A stretch of DNA of 63,678 nt from the NCBI GenBank assembly GCA_964450715.1, contig CAYVFC010000032.1, positions 1 through 63,678 on the forward strand, written 5' to 3'. The notes under the pieces were generated by a model. It was not told where the DNA came from. It did not search any database and saw only the letters and a list, made by a program, of their open reading frames with translations. The DNA is from CAYVFC01 sp964450715. GTDB taxonomy: Bacteria > Myxococcota_A > Polyangia > Polyangiales > JAFGIB01. The position numbers and the translations under genes are program-made. Shown one piece after another: positions 32,097 to 40,967 of the stretch; position 1 is the first letter of the stretch; every line of letters begins with the position of its first letter.

Positions 32097-34577
32097 CTAC
32101 GACGCCGTGGACGACGAGCCGGCTATCTGGTCGGGTCGGGAAGGGTCGGTCTTGGAACCGGACTTTTTCTTCTTGGGCTCCGGAGGTTTACTCTGTCCCA
32201 GGTCGATTTTTTCCGGAGTTTCCAGGGCTTCCGCCAGCACCTCGTCCATCTTCGAGACGGAGACGAACTGCAGCGTCTCGCGGACCTCCTGCGGTACCTC
32301 CTCCAGATCGACCAGGTTTCGCTCGGGGATGATCACCCGCTTGATGCCCGCGCGATGGGCCGCCAGGATCTTTTCCTTGATTCCGCCCACCGGTAGTACC
32401 TTGCCGCGCAGGGTGATTTCACCGGTCATGGCCACGTCGTGTCGGACCCGGATACCCGTCAGCAGCGATACCAGGGCGGTCATCATGGTCAGACCCGCGC
32501 TCGGACCGTCCTTGGGCACGCCGCCCGTGGGGATGTGGATGTGTACGTCGCTCTTCTCGAGGAAGTCCTCGGGTATGTGTAGCTCCGGCGCGTGCGTTCT
32601 CACGTAACTCAGGGCGGCCTGCGCCGACTCCTTCATCACATCGCCCAGCTGTCCGGTGAGCTGGATCTTGCCGGTACCGACCATGCGCGTGCCCTCGACG
32701 AAGAGGATCTCGCCTCCCACCGAGGTCCAGGCCAGCCCGGTGGCCACGCCCGGTTCGTCCATGCGCTCGGCCACCTCCGAGGTGAACTTGGGCGCGCCCA
32801 GCGCTGGACGCAGGTCGTCCTCCGAATCGACCTGGTAGGGACCCGCTTCGCCCTCGGCGACCTTGACCGCGGTATTGCGAATCACGCCCGCGATATTGCG
32901 CTCGAGGTTTCTCACTCCGGCTTCGCGCGTGTAGCGGTCGATGATGATCTCGATGGCCTCGTCGCCGATGCTCAGCGTTTTCTCTCCGATCCCGTGCTCT
33001 TCCAGTTGCTTCGGAATGAGGTGGTGGCGAGCGATGGCGGCCTTTTCCCTGCGCGTGTAGCCCGGGATCTCCAGTACCTCCATGCGGTCCTTGAGCGCCG
33101 GGGGAATGGTATCGGTCACGTTGGCGGTTGCGATGAACATCACCTTGGATAGATCGTAGGGGATCTCCAGGTAGTGATCGGAGAAGGAATCGTTCTGCTC
33201 CGGATCGAGCACCTCGAGCAGGGCCGCCGCCGGGTCGCCGCGAAAGTCGTGGCCGATCTTGTCGATCTCGTCCAGCATGTACACCGGGTTGACGGTACCG
33301 GCTTTCTTCATCCCTTGGATGATCTGGCCGGGAAGCGCGCCCACGTAGGTCCGGCGATGGCCGCGGATGGCGGCCTCGTCGTGGACGCCTCCCAGCGAAT
33401 TGCGCATGAACTTGCGTCCCAGCGCCCGCGCGATGGAGCGTCCGAGAGAGGTCTTGCCCACCCCGGGAGGTCCCACCAGGCAGAGGATGGGCCCCTTCTT
33501 GTCTTTCTTCAGCTTACGCACCGCCAGGTACTCGACGATGCGCTTTTTGATCTTCTCCAGCCCGGAGTGATCCTCGTCCAGGACCTGTCTGACCTTGGGG
33601 ATATCTCCGATATCCCGGGTCTGCTTGGTCCAGGGGATGTCCAGGATCCAGTCGATATAGGTGCGTACTACCGTGTACTCGGCCGAGCCCACCTGCATGT
33701 TCCCCAGCCGCTTGAGCTGCTTGAGGGCTACGCTGCGAGCCTCGCTGGTCAGGTCCGCCTTGGCGATTCGCTCCTTGAGCAGGTCCGTGTCGCTCTGCTC
33801 CCCCTCGTCCTCGCCCAGCTCCTCCTTGATGGCCTTGAGCTGCTGTCGCAACACGTACTCGCGCTGGTTTTTGCCCATCTCCTCTTTGATCTGAGAGTTG
33901 ATGCGCTCGCGCATCTTCAGGATCTCTAGCTGACGAGTGAGCAACCGCAGCACCTTGCGGATACGCTCTTTAACGTCGGCGGTCTCCAGCAACACCGCCT
34001 TCTCGTCCACGGGCGCGTCCAGGTTGGAGGCGACCAGGTCGGCCAACTGGCCCGGTTCCTGGATGGAATCTATCAGCGAGCCGGCTTCGCGGGGCAGCTC
34101 CGGCATCAGCTGGATGACCTGCTTGGCGATGTCCCTCAAACTCATCGCCAGCGCTTCGCTCTCCACGTCGTCTCTTTCCGCTTCGGCTATCCTCGATATC
34201 CGGACCCGCAGGTAGCGGCCGTCTTCCATCAGCTCTTCCATGAAGATGCGGGTCAGACCCTGCAGGATGAGGCTGTAGTTGCCCGAGGAGTGTCGCAGCG
34301 CCTTGAGCACCCGCGCCGCCACGCCCACCGTATAGAGGTGCTCCTGTCCCGGATCGTCCGTGGCCGGGTCCTTTTGCGCGAAGATGGCGATGACCGGCTG
34401 GTTCTCCCCTTCCAGATCCTCGACCAGGGCCACGGATTTCTCCCGCCCGACTTCGAACGGAGCGACCGCGCCGGGGAAAAGTACGGCGTTACGTATCGGC
34501 AACAGCGGCAAAACGTCACCGATATCGACGGGTTGCGCTTCAGCTTCCGGTTTCTTGTTCTTACCGTCTTCGTCCAT
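32097..34577 (-). CDS. lon: Lon ATP-dependent protease
   Basis: Degrades damaged and regulatory proteins in the cytoplasm. The 826-residue protein has the N-terminal LON substrate domain (about 18-215), coiled linker, AAA+ module with Walker A GPPGVGKTSLG and Walker B YMLDEIDKIG, and the C-terminal peptidase domain. The catalytic dyad is Ser693 (PKDGPSAG) and Lys736 (GGIKEK). A 30-residue Lys/Pro/Ser-rich tail is extra. Myxobacteria carry two lon genes (lonV and lonD); this single copy cannot be assigned to either from sequence alone. Confidence 0.97.
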   Translation of the reverse strand: MDEDGKNKKPEAEAQPVDIGDVLPLLPIRNAVLFPGAVAPFEVGREKSVALVEDLEGENQPVIAIFAQKDPATDDPGQEHLYTVGVAARVLKALRHSSGNYSLILQGLTRIFMEELMEDGRYLRVRISRIAEAERDDVESEALAMSLRDIAKQVIQLMPELPREAGSLIDSIQEPGQLADLVASNLDAPVDEKAVLLETADVKERIRKVLRLLTRQLEILKMRERINSQIKEEMGKNQREYVLRQQLKAIKEELGEDEGEQSDTDLLKERIAKADLTSEARSVALKQLKRLGNMQVGSAEYTVVRTYIDWILDIPWTKQTRDIGDIPKVRQVLDEDHSGLEKIKKRIVEYLAVRKLKKDKKGPILCLVGPPGVGKTSLGRSIARALGRKFMRNSLGGVHDEAAIRGHRRTYVGALPGQIIQGMKKAGTVNPVYMLDEIDKIGHDFRGDPAAALLEVLDPEQNDSFSDHYLEIPYDLSKVMFIATANVTDTIPPALKDRMEVLEIPGYTRREKAAIARHHLIPKQLEEHGIGEKTLSIGDEAIEIIIDRYTREAGVRNLERNIAGVIRNTAVKVAEGEAGPYQVDSEDDLRPALGAPKFTSEVAERMDEPGVATGLAWTSVGGEILFVEGTRMVGTGKIQLTGQLGDVMKESAQAALSYVRTHAPELHIPEDFLEKSDVHIHIPTGGVPKDGPSAGLTMMTALVSLLTGIRVRHDVAMTGEITLRGKVLPVGGIKEKILAAHRAGIKRVIIPERNLVDLEEVPQEVRETLQFVSVSKMDEVLAEALETPEKIDLGQSKPPEPKKKKSGSKTDPSRPDQIAGSSSTAS

Positions 34578-34638
34578 AACGATCGCCGGTTGGATGGCTC
34601 CTGCGGCCGGTAGGGTTGTTTTTCTTCAATCAGGGTTC

Positions 34639-34667
34639 AACATAGTCACCAGCTTTGCGCTACGCAA
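34639..34667 (-). promoter_or_regulatory. Candidate lon promoter
   Basis: On the minus strand TTGCGT (34662-34667) and TATGTT (34639-34644) are 17 bases apart, about 60 bases before the lon ATG. Upstream of it is a hairpin, CGCCGATGGTCGGCG (34742-34756). No CIRCE or clear heat-shock sigma site was seen. Confidence 0.4.
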
Positions 34668-34872
34668 GCTAGCTACCAAACTCCGTATTGGACGGCTGGG
34701 TTTTGGGGCTCTTCTATACTCTACTCTTCTATAGTTGAGACGCCGATGGTCGGCGCCATTTTCATGTAGGTCACAAACTTACATCTCGCTTACGGATTGG
34801 GGGGTTGCGGTAGGACCCCCGGCTGCGGGAAAAGGCAGAACGGAAGACACTTCACTTTCGCGAGGCGAGCAG

Positions 34873-36015
34873 ATGTCCGATTCGACGCCAAAGAACAGAA
34901 CGCGACGTCGTCCTTCGGCCAGACGGAGCATCCGGCCCGACGCCCCGCCGAGCTCCGTTTCCGCCGAGACGCCGCCAGCGCCCGACGGGGCGGAACCCCG
35001 GTATCGAACGCCGCAAGGCTCGCAGAAGAAGAGGACGGGTAAGCGGGTCGTCGGCCGGCCGCGCAAGCCTTCCCGGGCCTCTTCGTCCCAGCCGCCGGGG
35101 GCGCGCCCTTGTCGGGATAGCGCGGCCGACGCGAGGGCGAAGGGGGAGGAACAGGCTTCGCCGCCGCCTCCCGGGTCTAAAGAGCCGGCCGCCGAATGCG
35201 CATCCGGCAACGGGCCCGAGCGGGCTGGCGACGCGTACGAAACCGAACCGGATGGAGACCTCTGGAGCGATCCGGCGTGGGCTTCGAGGATGGCGCCGCT
35301 GCTCGAGCTTCTCTACAGGAAGTACTTCGAGGTTCGAGCTTTCGGGCTGGAGAAGATCCCGCCCTCTGGCCCGGTGGTGCTGGTCTGCAACCACGCCGGA
35401 CCGGTCTGCTGGGACGGAGTCATTCTCGGTACGGCCATGCAGGTCGAGAAGTGCGCGAGGTCTGATCCGCGCTGGCTGGTTCAGCCCCCGGTCTTGAGCC
35501 TGCCGTTCATTGGGCCGTTTCTCCGGCGTTTCGGAGCGGTGCCGGCGCGTCGTGGGAACGCCGAGCAGGTGCTTTCGGCCGGCGAGGTGCTCGCGGTGTT
35601 TCCCGAGGATCTCGGGGATGGAGATGAGACACGGCCGCCCGGCGATGCCGGGGAGCCGCTGCCCCATTTCGCGCACGTCGAGCTAGCCGTGGGCGCGGGG
35701 GCGCCTCTAGTGCCAGTCGCCATGGTGAGCGAGGAGGATTCCTATCCGTTGCTGGACCGGGCGCGGGAGCTACAGGCCGCGCTGGGGATTCAGATTCCGC
35801 CTTTCTTGCAGCGGTTCGCCTTTCCGGACGGGCTCGGGATCCTACCCCTTCCCGGCCGCTGGCGTATCGTGGTGGGCGAGCCGGTCAACGCGGTCGAAGG
35901 GCGCATTGCGGGCGACGCGGATGACCGGGCCTTCATCGACCGAACCGACGAGCAGCTCCGTCGAGCGGTCAGAGAGCTATTCTACGAAGCGCGCGCCGCC
36001 TTGCAGGAGGATTGA
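34873..36015 (+). CDS. Lysophospholipid acyltransferase-like protein (LPLAT/MGAT type) with disordered N-terminus
   Basis: Transfers acyl chains to a glycerolipid or similar acceptor at the inner membrane. The first 130 of 380 residues are Arg/Pro/Ser-rich and disordered. The acyltransferase domain (about 140-375) has the active-site block VLVCNHAGPVCWDG (His174, Asp181), spaced HX6D as in MGAT-like members rather than HX4D. GAVPARRGN, VLAVFPEDLGDGD and PLVPVAMVSEEDS follow as later blocks. The frame is open from 34735; the ATG at 34873 is preferred as it leaves space for the lon promoter region. The acceptor is unknown. Confidence 0.82.
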   Translation: MSDSTPKNRTRRRPSARRSIRPDAPPSSVSAETPPAPDGAEPRYRTPQGSQKKRTGKRVVGRPRKPSRASSSQPPGARPCRDSAADARAKGEEQASPPPPGSKEPAAECASGNGPERAGDAYETEPDGDLWSDPAWASRMAPLLELLYRKYFEVRAFGLEKIPPSGPVVLVCNHAGPVCWDGVILGTAMQVEKCARSDPRWLVQPPVLSLPFIGPFLRRFGAVPARRGNAEQVLSAGEVLAVFPEDLGDGDETRPPGDAGEPLPHFAHVELAVGAGAPLVPVAMVSEEDSYPLLDRARELQAALGIQIPPFLQRFAFPDGLGILPLPGRWRIVVGEPVNAVEGRIAGDADDRAFIDRTDEQLRRAVRELFYEARAALQED

Positions 36016-36131
36016 CCTCTGGTCACCGGACCGCGATGCCGGTCGAGCCAGCCTCGGTCAACCAGGGCACAGCGACAAAGATGGTTTCGAACCGCGGGTG
36101 CCACGCCAAAAAAGATGCAAGGCGGGGGGGC

Positions 36132-36180
36132 GGCCTCAAGGACGGTCGAGGCCAAAACGGCTGTCTTTTTCGGCCTTTTT
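36132..36180 (+). terminator. Rho-independent terminator after the acyltransferase gene
   Basis: Two mutually exclusive stems share GAGGCC. One is GGCCTC (36132-36137) with GAGGCC (36148-36153). The other is GGCCAAAA (36150-36157) with TTTTCGGCC (36167-36175, one bulged C). A run of six T follows at 36176. It lies between the convergent acyltransferase and AraC-family genes and reaches the AraC stop codon. Confidence 0.6.
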
Positions 36181-37220
36181 TACGCTTCGCGCGCCTGCCC
36201 CGTCTCCGCGGTCCGATAACCGGCCGGCGTATTGCCGGTCCAGCGCCGGAAGGCCCGGCGGAAGCTCCTGACGTCGCTGAAGCCGAGCAGGCTCGCGATG
36301 CGCTCCGATCGCATCTCGGTACACAGCACGTACTCGACCGCGTGAGCGCGGCGAGCCTCGTCCAGCAGCTCGCGGTACGAGGTGCCCATCTCCCGCAAGC
36401 CCCTGCGGAGCGAACGCGGGCTGGTTCGCAGCACCTTGGCGATCTCGTCCGGGCCCAGATAACCGCCCGAAGCGGCGTACAGCAGCCGGCGAACCTCGCC
36501 TACCAGCCCGGAGACCGGGACCGTGCTGGGCATCTGGCCGGCGCAGAATCGCTCCGCCAGCTGGGCGGTCAGCGGATCGGCCGTGGAGATGGGCTCGTCC
36601 AGGTCCGCGGGCTCGAAGACGATCTCGGTGACCGCTTGATCGAAGTATACCGGTGCCGTGCAGAACTCCGGGTAACGAGCCGAGTGCGGAGGCTCTGGGT
36701 AGTCCAGCCGCGCCTCGATCACTGGCACGGGACGGCCCCGTATGGCGCGGACCAGGGAATCGATGGCAACCAGCAGCGCCTCGGTAGCGAATGCCTTGAA
36801 GGGATTGAGCGCGATCGAGTCGCGCGCGGTCAACACGCCTCGCTCTTCCCCGATGGTCAAGCTCAGATCCCAGGCCGGGGCCAGCAGGCGGGAGTACTTG
36901 AGACCGATCTGCAGGGCAGACCCGAGGTCCGGGCTGTTGGTGACCGCCACCCCCAGCATTCCCAGGTTGGACGGATTGATGCGCTGGCCGAAGTCGATGC
37001 CGAGCCCCGAGTTGCCTGTCAGGCGTAGCGCGTTGTCGACGATGGCTCCGAACTGGACGTAGGAGATGCGAGCGTCCGGGCTCGAGAGCATCAACTGGCT
37101 GACCTCGCTGCCCCGCAGCACTGCCTCTAGCGCCGCTCCCTGCTCGACCGCCGTCTCCACCAGCAACCGCGGATGGTGCATGGGAACGACCGGGTCGGTC
37201 AGCGTCAAGAACCGTCTCAC
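36180..37220 (-). CDS. AraC-family transcriptional regulator
   Basis: A 346-residue regulator. The N-terminal 190 residues match the 'arabinose-binding domain of AraC' type found in OruR/ArgR-like regulators (SQLMLSSPDARISYVQFG, NLGMLGVAVTNSPDLGSAL). The C-terminal pair of helix-turn-helix motifs is complete: ARRAHAVEYVLCTEMRSERI and ASLLGFSDVRSFRRAFRRWTG. The ligand is unknown. The GTG start follows AGGAGCAGAG. Upstream are an AT-rich TATATT box (37251-37256) and the inverted pair CCGCAATG (37257-37264) and CATTGCGG (37322-37329), possible self-regulation sites. Confidence 0.88.
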   Translation of the reverse strand: MRRFLTLTDPVVPMHHPRLLVETAVEQGAALEAVLRGSEVSQLMLSSPDARISYVQFGAIVDNALRLTGNSGLGIDFGQRINPSNLGMLGVAVTNSPDLGSALQIGLKYSRLLAPAWDLSLTIGEERGVLTARDSIALNPFKAFATEALLVAIDSLVRAIRGRPVPVIEARLDYPEPPHSARYPEFCTAPVYFDQAVTEIVFEPADLDEPISTADPLTAQLAERFCAGQMPSTVPVSGLVGEVRRLLYAASGGYLGPDEIAKVLRTSPRSLRRGLREMGTSYRELLDEARRAHAVEYVLCTEMRSERIASLLGFSDVRSFRRAFRRWTGNTPAGYRTAETGQAREA

Positions 37221-37337
37221 CTCTGCTCCTGCCTTCTGTCCATTTTCCCCAAATATACCGCAATGTTGAAGTCGGTTCTCGGGGAATAGAATTACGGTCT
37301 GTTACGTTATTTGGTTCCAGTCATTGCGGAGAAGCTC

Positions 37338-37432
37338 TGATACCACCCGGTCACTGGTAAAAGCGATGGTGCTTTCCGGCGAACGACACGACGCCTGCCG
37401 GGCGCGGGTAGGCCGGGGCCAGTCGGCGGGGG
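37338..37432 (+). repeat. Long copy of a dispersed repeat family
   Basis: About 95 bp, alignable at roughly 80% to 50470-50565. Shared blocks include GTGCTTTCCGG/GCGCTTTCCGG and CACGACGCCTGCCGGGCGCG. Its right third is the left arm of the large palindrome at 37400-37582. Confidence 0.7.
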
Positions 37433-37582
37433 CTACCCTCGTGCCAACCGCGCATTGACCGAGACCTACGGTTGGCACGAGGGTCGAGCGCGGCTTGCGG
37501 CCCGCTAGTGCAAATGACTCCGTCGGGCGGGCCAATGCAAGCCGCGCGACCCCCGCCGACTGGCCCCGGCCTACCCGCGCCC
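37400..37582. other. Nested palindrome: 33-bp stem enclosing two hairpins (candidate structured RNA or miniature element)
   Basis: Outer arms 37400-37432 and 37550-37582 are perfect 33-base inverse complements. Inside are two further perfect pairs. One is 37435-37450 with 37469-37484 (16 bp, ACCCTCGTGCCAACCG). The other is 37489-37498 with 37537-37546 (10 bp, CGCGGCTTGC), extended by GGCCCGC/GCGGGCC (37499-37505, 37527-37533). The predicted fold is a three-way junction. It occupies most of the 390-base gap between pgi and the AraC gene, just after the pgi stop codon. Confidence 0.75.
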
Positions 37583-37610
37583 CACCGAGACGCTATAAAC
37601 GTACCAGCGA

Positions 37611-39227
37611 CTAAGCCCACTGCCGGAAACGCCGGATCAGCGCCTCGGTGGAGCTGTCGTGCCCGGTCGGAGAATCCGCTCCGGCCTCGAGCTCGGGCAG
37701 GATGGCCGAGGCTAGGACCTTGCCGAGCTGAACCCCCCATTGGTCGAAGGCGTTGATGTTCCAGATGACGGACTGGGTGAAGATCTTATGCTCGTACATG
37801 GCGATGAGCTTGCCGAGCGTATCCGGCGTCAGCTTCTGGGCCATGATGGTAGTGGTGGGCCGGTTGCCTTCGAATACCTTGAAGGGGACCAGCCTCTGGT
37901 CCTTCTCTTCCGCTAGGACCTCTTCCCGGCTCTTGCCAAAAGCGAGCGCTTCGGTCTGGGCCAGGAAGTTCGCCATCAGGATGCGATGGTGATCGCCGGT
38001 CGGGTTGTGGGACTGGCAGAAGCCGATGAAGTCCGCCGGTACCAGCCGGGTGCCCTGATGGATGAGCTGGTAAAAGGCGTGCTGCCCGTTGGTGCCCGGC
38101 TCTCCCCAGATGATGGGGCCGGTCTGGTAGCTCACCCGTTCTCCCTGCCTGTCCACGGACTTGCCGTTGCTCTCCATGTCGGCTTGCTGCAGGTAGGCCG
38201 GTAGTCGGCTCAGGTACTGGTCGTAGGGCAGTACGGCGTGGCTCGAGACGCCGAAGAAGTTGTGGTACCAGACGCCCAGCAGGGCCAGGATAACCGGGAT
38301 GTTTTCCCCGAAGGGCGCCCGGTAAAAGTGCTCATCCATGGCGTGGTAGCCGCTGAGCAGCCGGAAAAAGTCCTCGGGGCCGATGCAGATCATCACCGAA
38401 AGGCCGATGGCCGAGGGGCTGGAGTAGCGCCCGCCCACCCAGTCCCAGAATTTGAAGATATTATCCGGGCCGATGCCGAAGCGCGCCACCTCGGGCTCGT
38501 TGGTGGATACCGCGACGAAGTGCGAGGCCACCGCCCGCTCGTCGCCGAGCCCCTCGACCAGCCACCGCCGAGCGGTATGCGCGTTGGTCATGGTCTCCTG
38601 GGTGGTAAAGGTCTTGGAAGAGACGATGAACAGGGTCTCGGCCGGGTCCCGGTCGCGCAGGGTTTCGGCGATATGCGTTCCATCCACGTTGGAGACGAAT
38701 CCCATGCTCAGATCGCGCCTGGCGTAGGGGCGCAGGGCCTCGCAGATCATGGCCGGTCCCAGATCCGAGCCGCCGATACCGATGTTGATCACGTTCTTGA
38801 CCGGCTTGCCGGTGTGCCCCTTCCATTCCCCGGAACGTACCCGGCGGCAGAAGGCGGCCATCTGTTCGAGCACCGCGTTCACCTCGGGCATCACGTCGCG
38901 GCCGTCTACCAGCATCGGCCGGCCGGAGCGGTTGCGCAGGGCGACGTGCAGCACCGCCCGGTTCTCGGTGAAATTGATCTTCTCGCCGCCGAACATGGCG
39001 TCGATGGCCGCGCGCAGCCCGACGGCGTTCGCCAGGTCGACCAGCAGCTCGAGCGTCCGGGGCGTGATCCGGTTCTTCGAGTAGTCCAGGTACAGACCCA
39101 TCCGGTCCACGGTGAACCGAAAGCCCCGCTCCGCGTCCTGGCGGAATAGCTCCCTGAGGTGAAGGTCCTTGACCTGCCGGTAGTGCTCTTGCAGCGCTTT
39201 CCACTGGGGCAGCTCGGTGGGGCTCAT
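37611..39227 (-). CDS. pgi: Glucose-6-phosphate isomerase
   Basis: Interconverts glucose 6-phosphate and fructose 6-phosphate in glycolysis and gluconeogenesis. The 538-residue length fits the bacterial/eukaryotic PGI family. Motifs include NIGIGGSDLGP, VSNVDGTHIAETLR, SSKTFTTQETMTN, GENIPVILALLGVWYHNF and the C-terminal TQSVIWNINAFDQWGVQLGK, covering both PGI signatures. The open frame extends upstream over murB in another frame. The ATG at 39227 (MSPTELPQW) has GGAAGGAG before it and is the real start. It follows murB by 20 bases on the same strand, so the two form an operon. Confidence 0.97.
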   Translation of the reverse strand: MSPTELPQWKALQEHYRQVKDLHLRELFRQDAERGFRFTVDRMGLYLDYSKNRITPRTLELLVDLANAVGLRAAIDAMFGGEKINFTENRAVLHVALRNRSGRPMLVDGRDVMPEVNAVLEQMAAFCRRVRSGEWKGHTGKPVKNVINIGIGGSDLGPAMICEALRPYARRDLSMGFVSNVDGTHIAETLRDRDPAETLFIVSSKTFTTQETMTNAHTARRWLVEGLGDERAVASHFVAVSTNEPEVARFGIGPDNIFKFWDWVGGRYSSPSAIGLSVMICIGPEDFFRLLSGYHAMDEHFYRAPFGENIPVILALLGVWYHNFFGVSSHAVLPYDQYLSRLPAYLQQADMESNGKSVDRQGERVSYQTGPIIWGEPGTNGQHAFYQLIHQGTRLVPADFIGFCQSHNPTGDHHRILMANFLAQTEALAFGKSREEVLAEEKDQRLVPFKVFEGNRPTTTIMAQKLTPDTLGKLIAMYEHKIFTQSVIWNINAFDQWGVQLGKVLASAILPELEAGADSPTGHDSSTEALIRRFRQWA

Positions 39228-39247
39228 CGCTTCTCCTTCCATATCAT

Positions 39248-40330
39248 TCACAACGGCGGCTCCGGAAAGCCCAGAAACGCCGGCTCGGGATGCAACCGCA
39301 CCCCGAACTTCTCCAGCACTGCGTCGCGTATCTGCCGGCCGAGCGCCAGCAGCTCGGCCGTGCTGCCTCCTCCGTGGTGCACCAGCGCCAGCGCGTGTCG
39401 CGAGGATATGCCCACCGGTCCTGCGCGATGGCCTCTGGCGAAGCCCGACTTTTCGATCAGCCAGGCGGCGGCCAGCTTGACGCGGCCCGCTTCGTCGGTC
39501 CAGCGCGGCACCTCCTCGGCGCGGTCGGCCGCTCCGGTCTGCAGCGCCCGGCGGACTACTTCCGCGGCTCGGGCAGCCTCCAGCACCGGGTTGAGGAAAA
39601 AGGAGCCCGCGCTGCGCCGGTTTTCGTCCCCTGCTTCCAGGAGCATGGACTTGCCGCGCCGGAGCGCCAGTACGGTCTCGCGCACCCGGGCCAGATCGGG
39701 CGCGGCGCCCGCGCCCAGCTCCTTTCTGAGCTCCGGGTAGCGCAGCACGGGTGCGGCTCCCGGTTTCAAGCCGAAGGTAACCGCGAGCACCACCGCTGCC
39801 TCGGGGTCGCGCTTGAAAGCGCTCTGCCGGTAGGCGAATCCGCAGACCGACGCCGGTAGCTCCCTGATAACCAGTGCCCGCCTGTCCAGTACGCGCACCG
39901 ACTCGATGGTGTCGGCCACCTCCTGTCCGTAGGCCCCGACGTTCTGCACCACGGTGGCACCCGCGCTTCCCGGGACGCCCGACAGGCATTCGATCCCGGT
40001 CAACCGCTCTGCCACGGCCTGCTCGACCACGTCGTCCCAGCTCTGTCCCGCCATGGCCGTCAACCGCGCCCGTCCCTGCTCGGAAGCGATCGCGGTCCCC
40101 TGCTGGCGCATGAGCACTACCAGCCCGTCGAAGCCCGCGTCGCTGATCACCAGGTTCGTGCCGCTACCAACAAAAGCAGTTGAAATTCTTAGGTTTTTTG
40201 CCCATTCCAGGGCATCCCACACCGTCTGCTCGTCTTTGGCCGTAACCAGGTAGCGGGCAGGTCCGCCCAGCTCCAGGGAGCAGAGAGGCGCCAGGGGCAC
40301 CTCCTGCCGGATATCGAGCTCGCCGCGCAC
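39248..40330 (-). CDS. murB: UDP-N-acetylenolpyruvoylglucosamine reductase
   Basis: Reduces the enolpyruvyl group with NADPH to form UDP-MurNAc for peptidoglycan. The 360-residue protein has the FAD-binding segments GGPARYLV, FVGSGTNLVISDAGFDG and GVPGSAGATVVQNVGAYGQEV. The type I insert includes FAYRQSAFK, the catalytic Ser is in SAGSFFLNP, and the final Glu is in LHPEPAFLG. The frame is open to 40612, but the extra 94 residues are unlike any MurB and rich in Arg/Ser. GTG 40330 gives the family N-terminus ahead of LAPLCSLELGG; no ribosome site is obvious, so the exact start is uncertain. Confidence 0.93.
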   Translation of the reverse strand: MRGELDIRQEVPLAPLCSLELGGPARYLVTAKDEQTVWDALEWAKNLRISTAFVGSGTNLVISDAGFDGLVVLMRQQGTAIASEQGRARLTAMAGQSWDDVVEQAVAERLTGIECLSGVPGSAGATVVQNVGAYGQEVADTIESVRVLDRRALVIRELPASVCGFAYRQSAFKRDPEAAVVLAVTFGLKPGAAPVLRYPELRKELGAGAAPDLARVRETVLALRRGKSMLLEAGDENRRSAGSFFLNPVLEAARAAEVVRRALQTGAADRAEEVPRWTDEAGRVKLAAAWLIEKSGFARGHRAGPVGISSRHALALVHHGGGSTAELLALGRQIRDAVLEKFGVRLHPEPAFLGFPEPPL

Positions 40331-40803
40331 GGCGGTAACACTAGCGCCGATTCGCGCCTGCTGGCAAAGGCGGGGCGCTGCTCGGGATGATCCGACCGGT
40401 CGGCCGGTCGGTTTCGACGCTGTTGCGCCCTGCGGTGGATACGCGGCCCTCTGCCGGGAGGACGAGAAGCGGTGTCGGCCGATACGCCCTGACTGGATTT
40501 GCACCGTGGCTGGAACGAATTCAGCGCCATTTTGTACAGCGTAGACGCAATTCCTTTGTGCTGAAATTTTCAGCGCTCGTTCCGTCCGTCTTCGCTGGAA
40601 ATACACCGGCACCGGAACAGGGGGGAGGGTAGGGTTACATCGAATAGCCTATCCGGGCTACAAAATAGAAACGATAGACTAATTCTTTTCGCTACGCTGC
40701 TTTTGCCTACACGTAGCACCTTGCGCGATAGGTGGCACTCGGTGCTCCACGAAGATACCTTGTGTCAGAGATAGTACATGTAACCACGACATCCGACTAA
40801 AAT
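40331..40803. other. Intergenic region upstream of murB, AT-rich to the right
   Basis: About 640 bases separate murB from the RTX gene. The murB side is still GC-rich and holds a perfect 15-bp palindrome, GCTGAAA-T-TTTCAGC (40560-40574), a possible murB operator. From about 40640 to 40925 the base composition becomes clearly richer in A/T than the rest of the window. No open frame with coding bias was found. Confidence 0.5.
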
Positions 40804-40865
40804 AGCGACAGTAAAGATAAAATATGTAAAAAGCGTTGTAAAAAGGGCCACTGTCGCTTTATTAT
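40804..40865 (+). promoter_or_regulatory. RTX-gene promoter with inverted repeat
   Basis: TTGTAA (40836-40841) and TATTAT (40860-40865) are 18 bases apart, a good sigma-70 promoter about 100 bases before the RTX start. The 9-bp inverted repeat AGCGACAGT (40804-40812) and ACTGTCGCT (40850-40858) brackets the -35 box, with one half in the spacer. This is the layout of a repressor site or DNA loop. Confidence 0.45.
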
Positions 40866-40967
40866 TATATTATAGCAAGACGGAAAAGACGGAATCGCAA
40901 GCTTCGACGGACGACACGGTAGGGTATGAATACCGATCCGCAAAACGGCAGAAAAGGAGAGGAAACG

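Noticed and set aside
37611..39989. 792-residue frame joined to pgi
   Set aside because: The first 250 codons overlap murB in another frame and have the Arg/Gly-rich shadow composition; pgi starts at 39227 with a good ribosome site.
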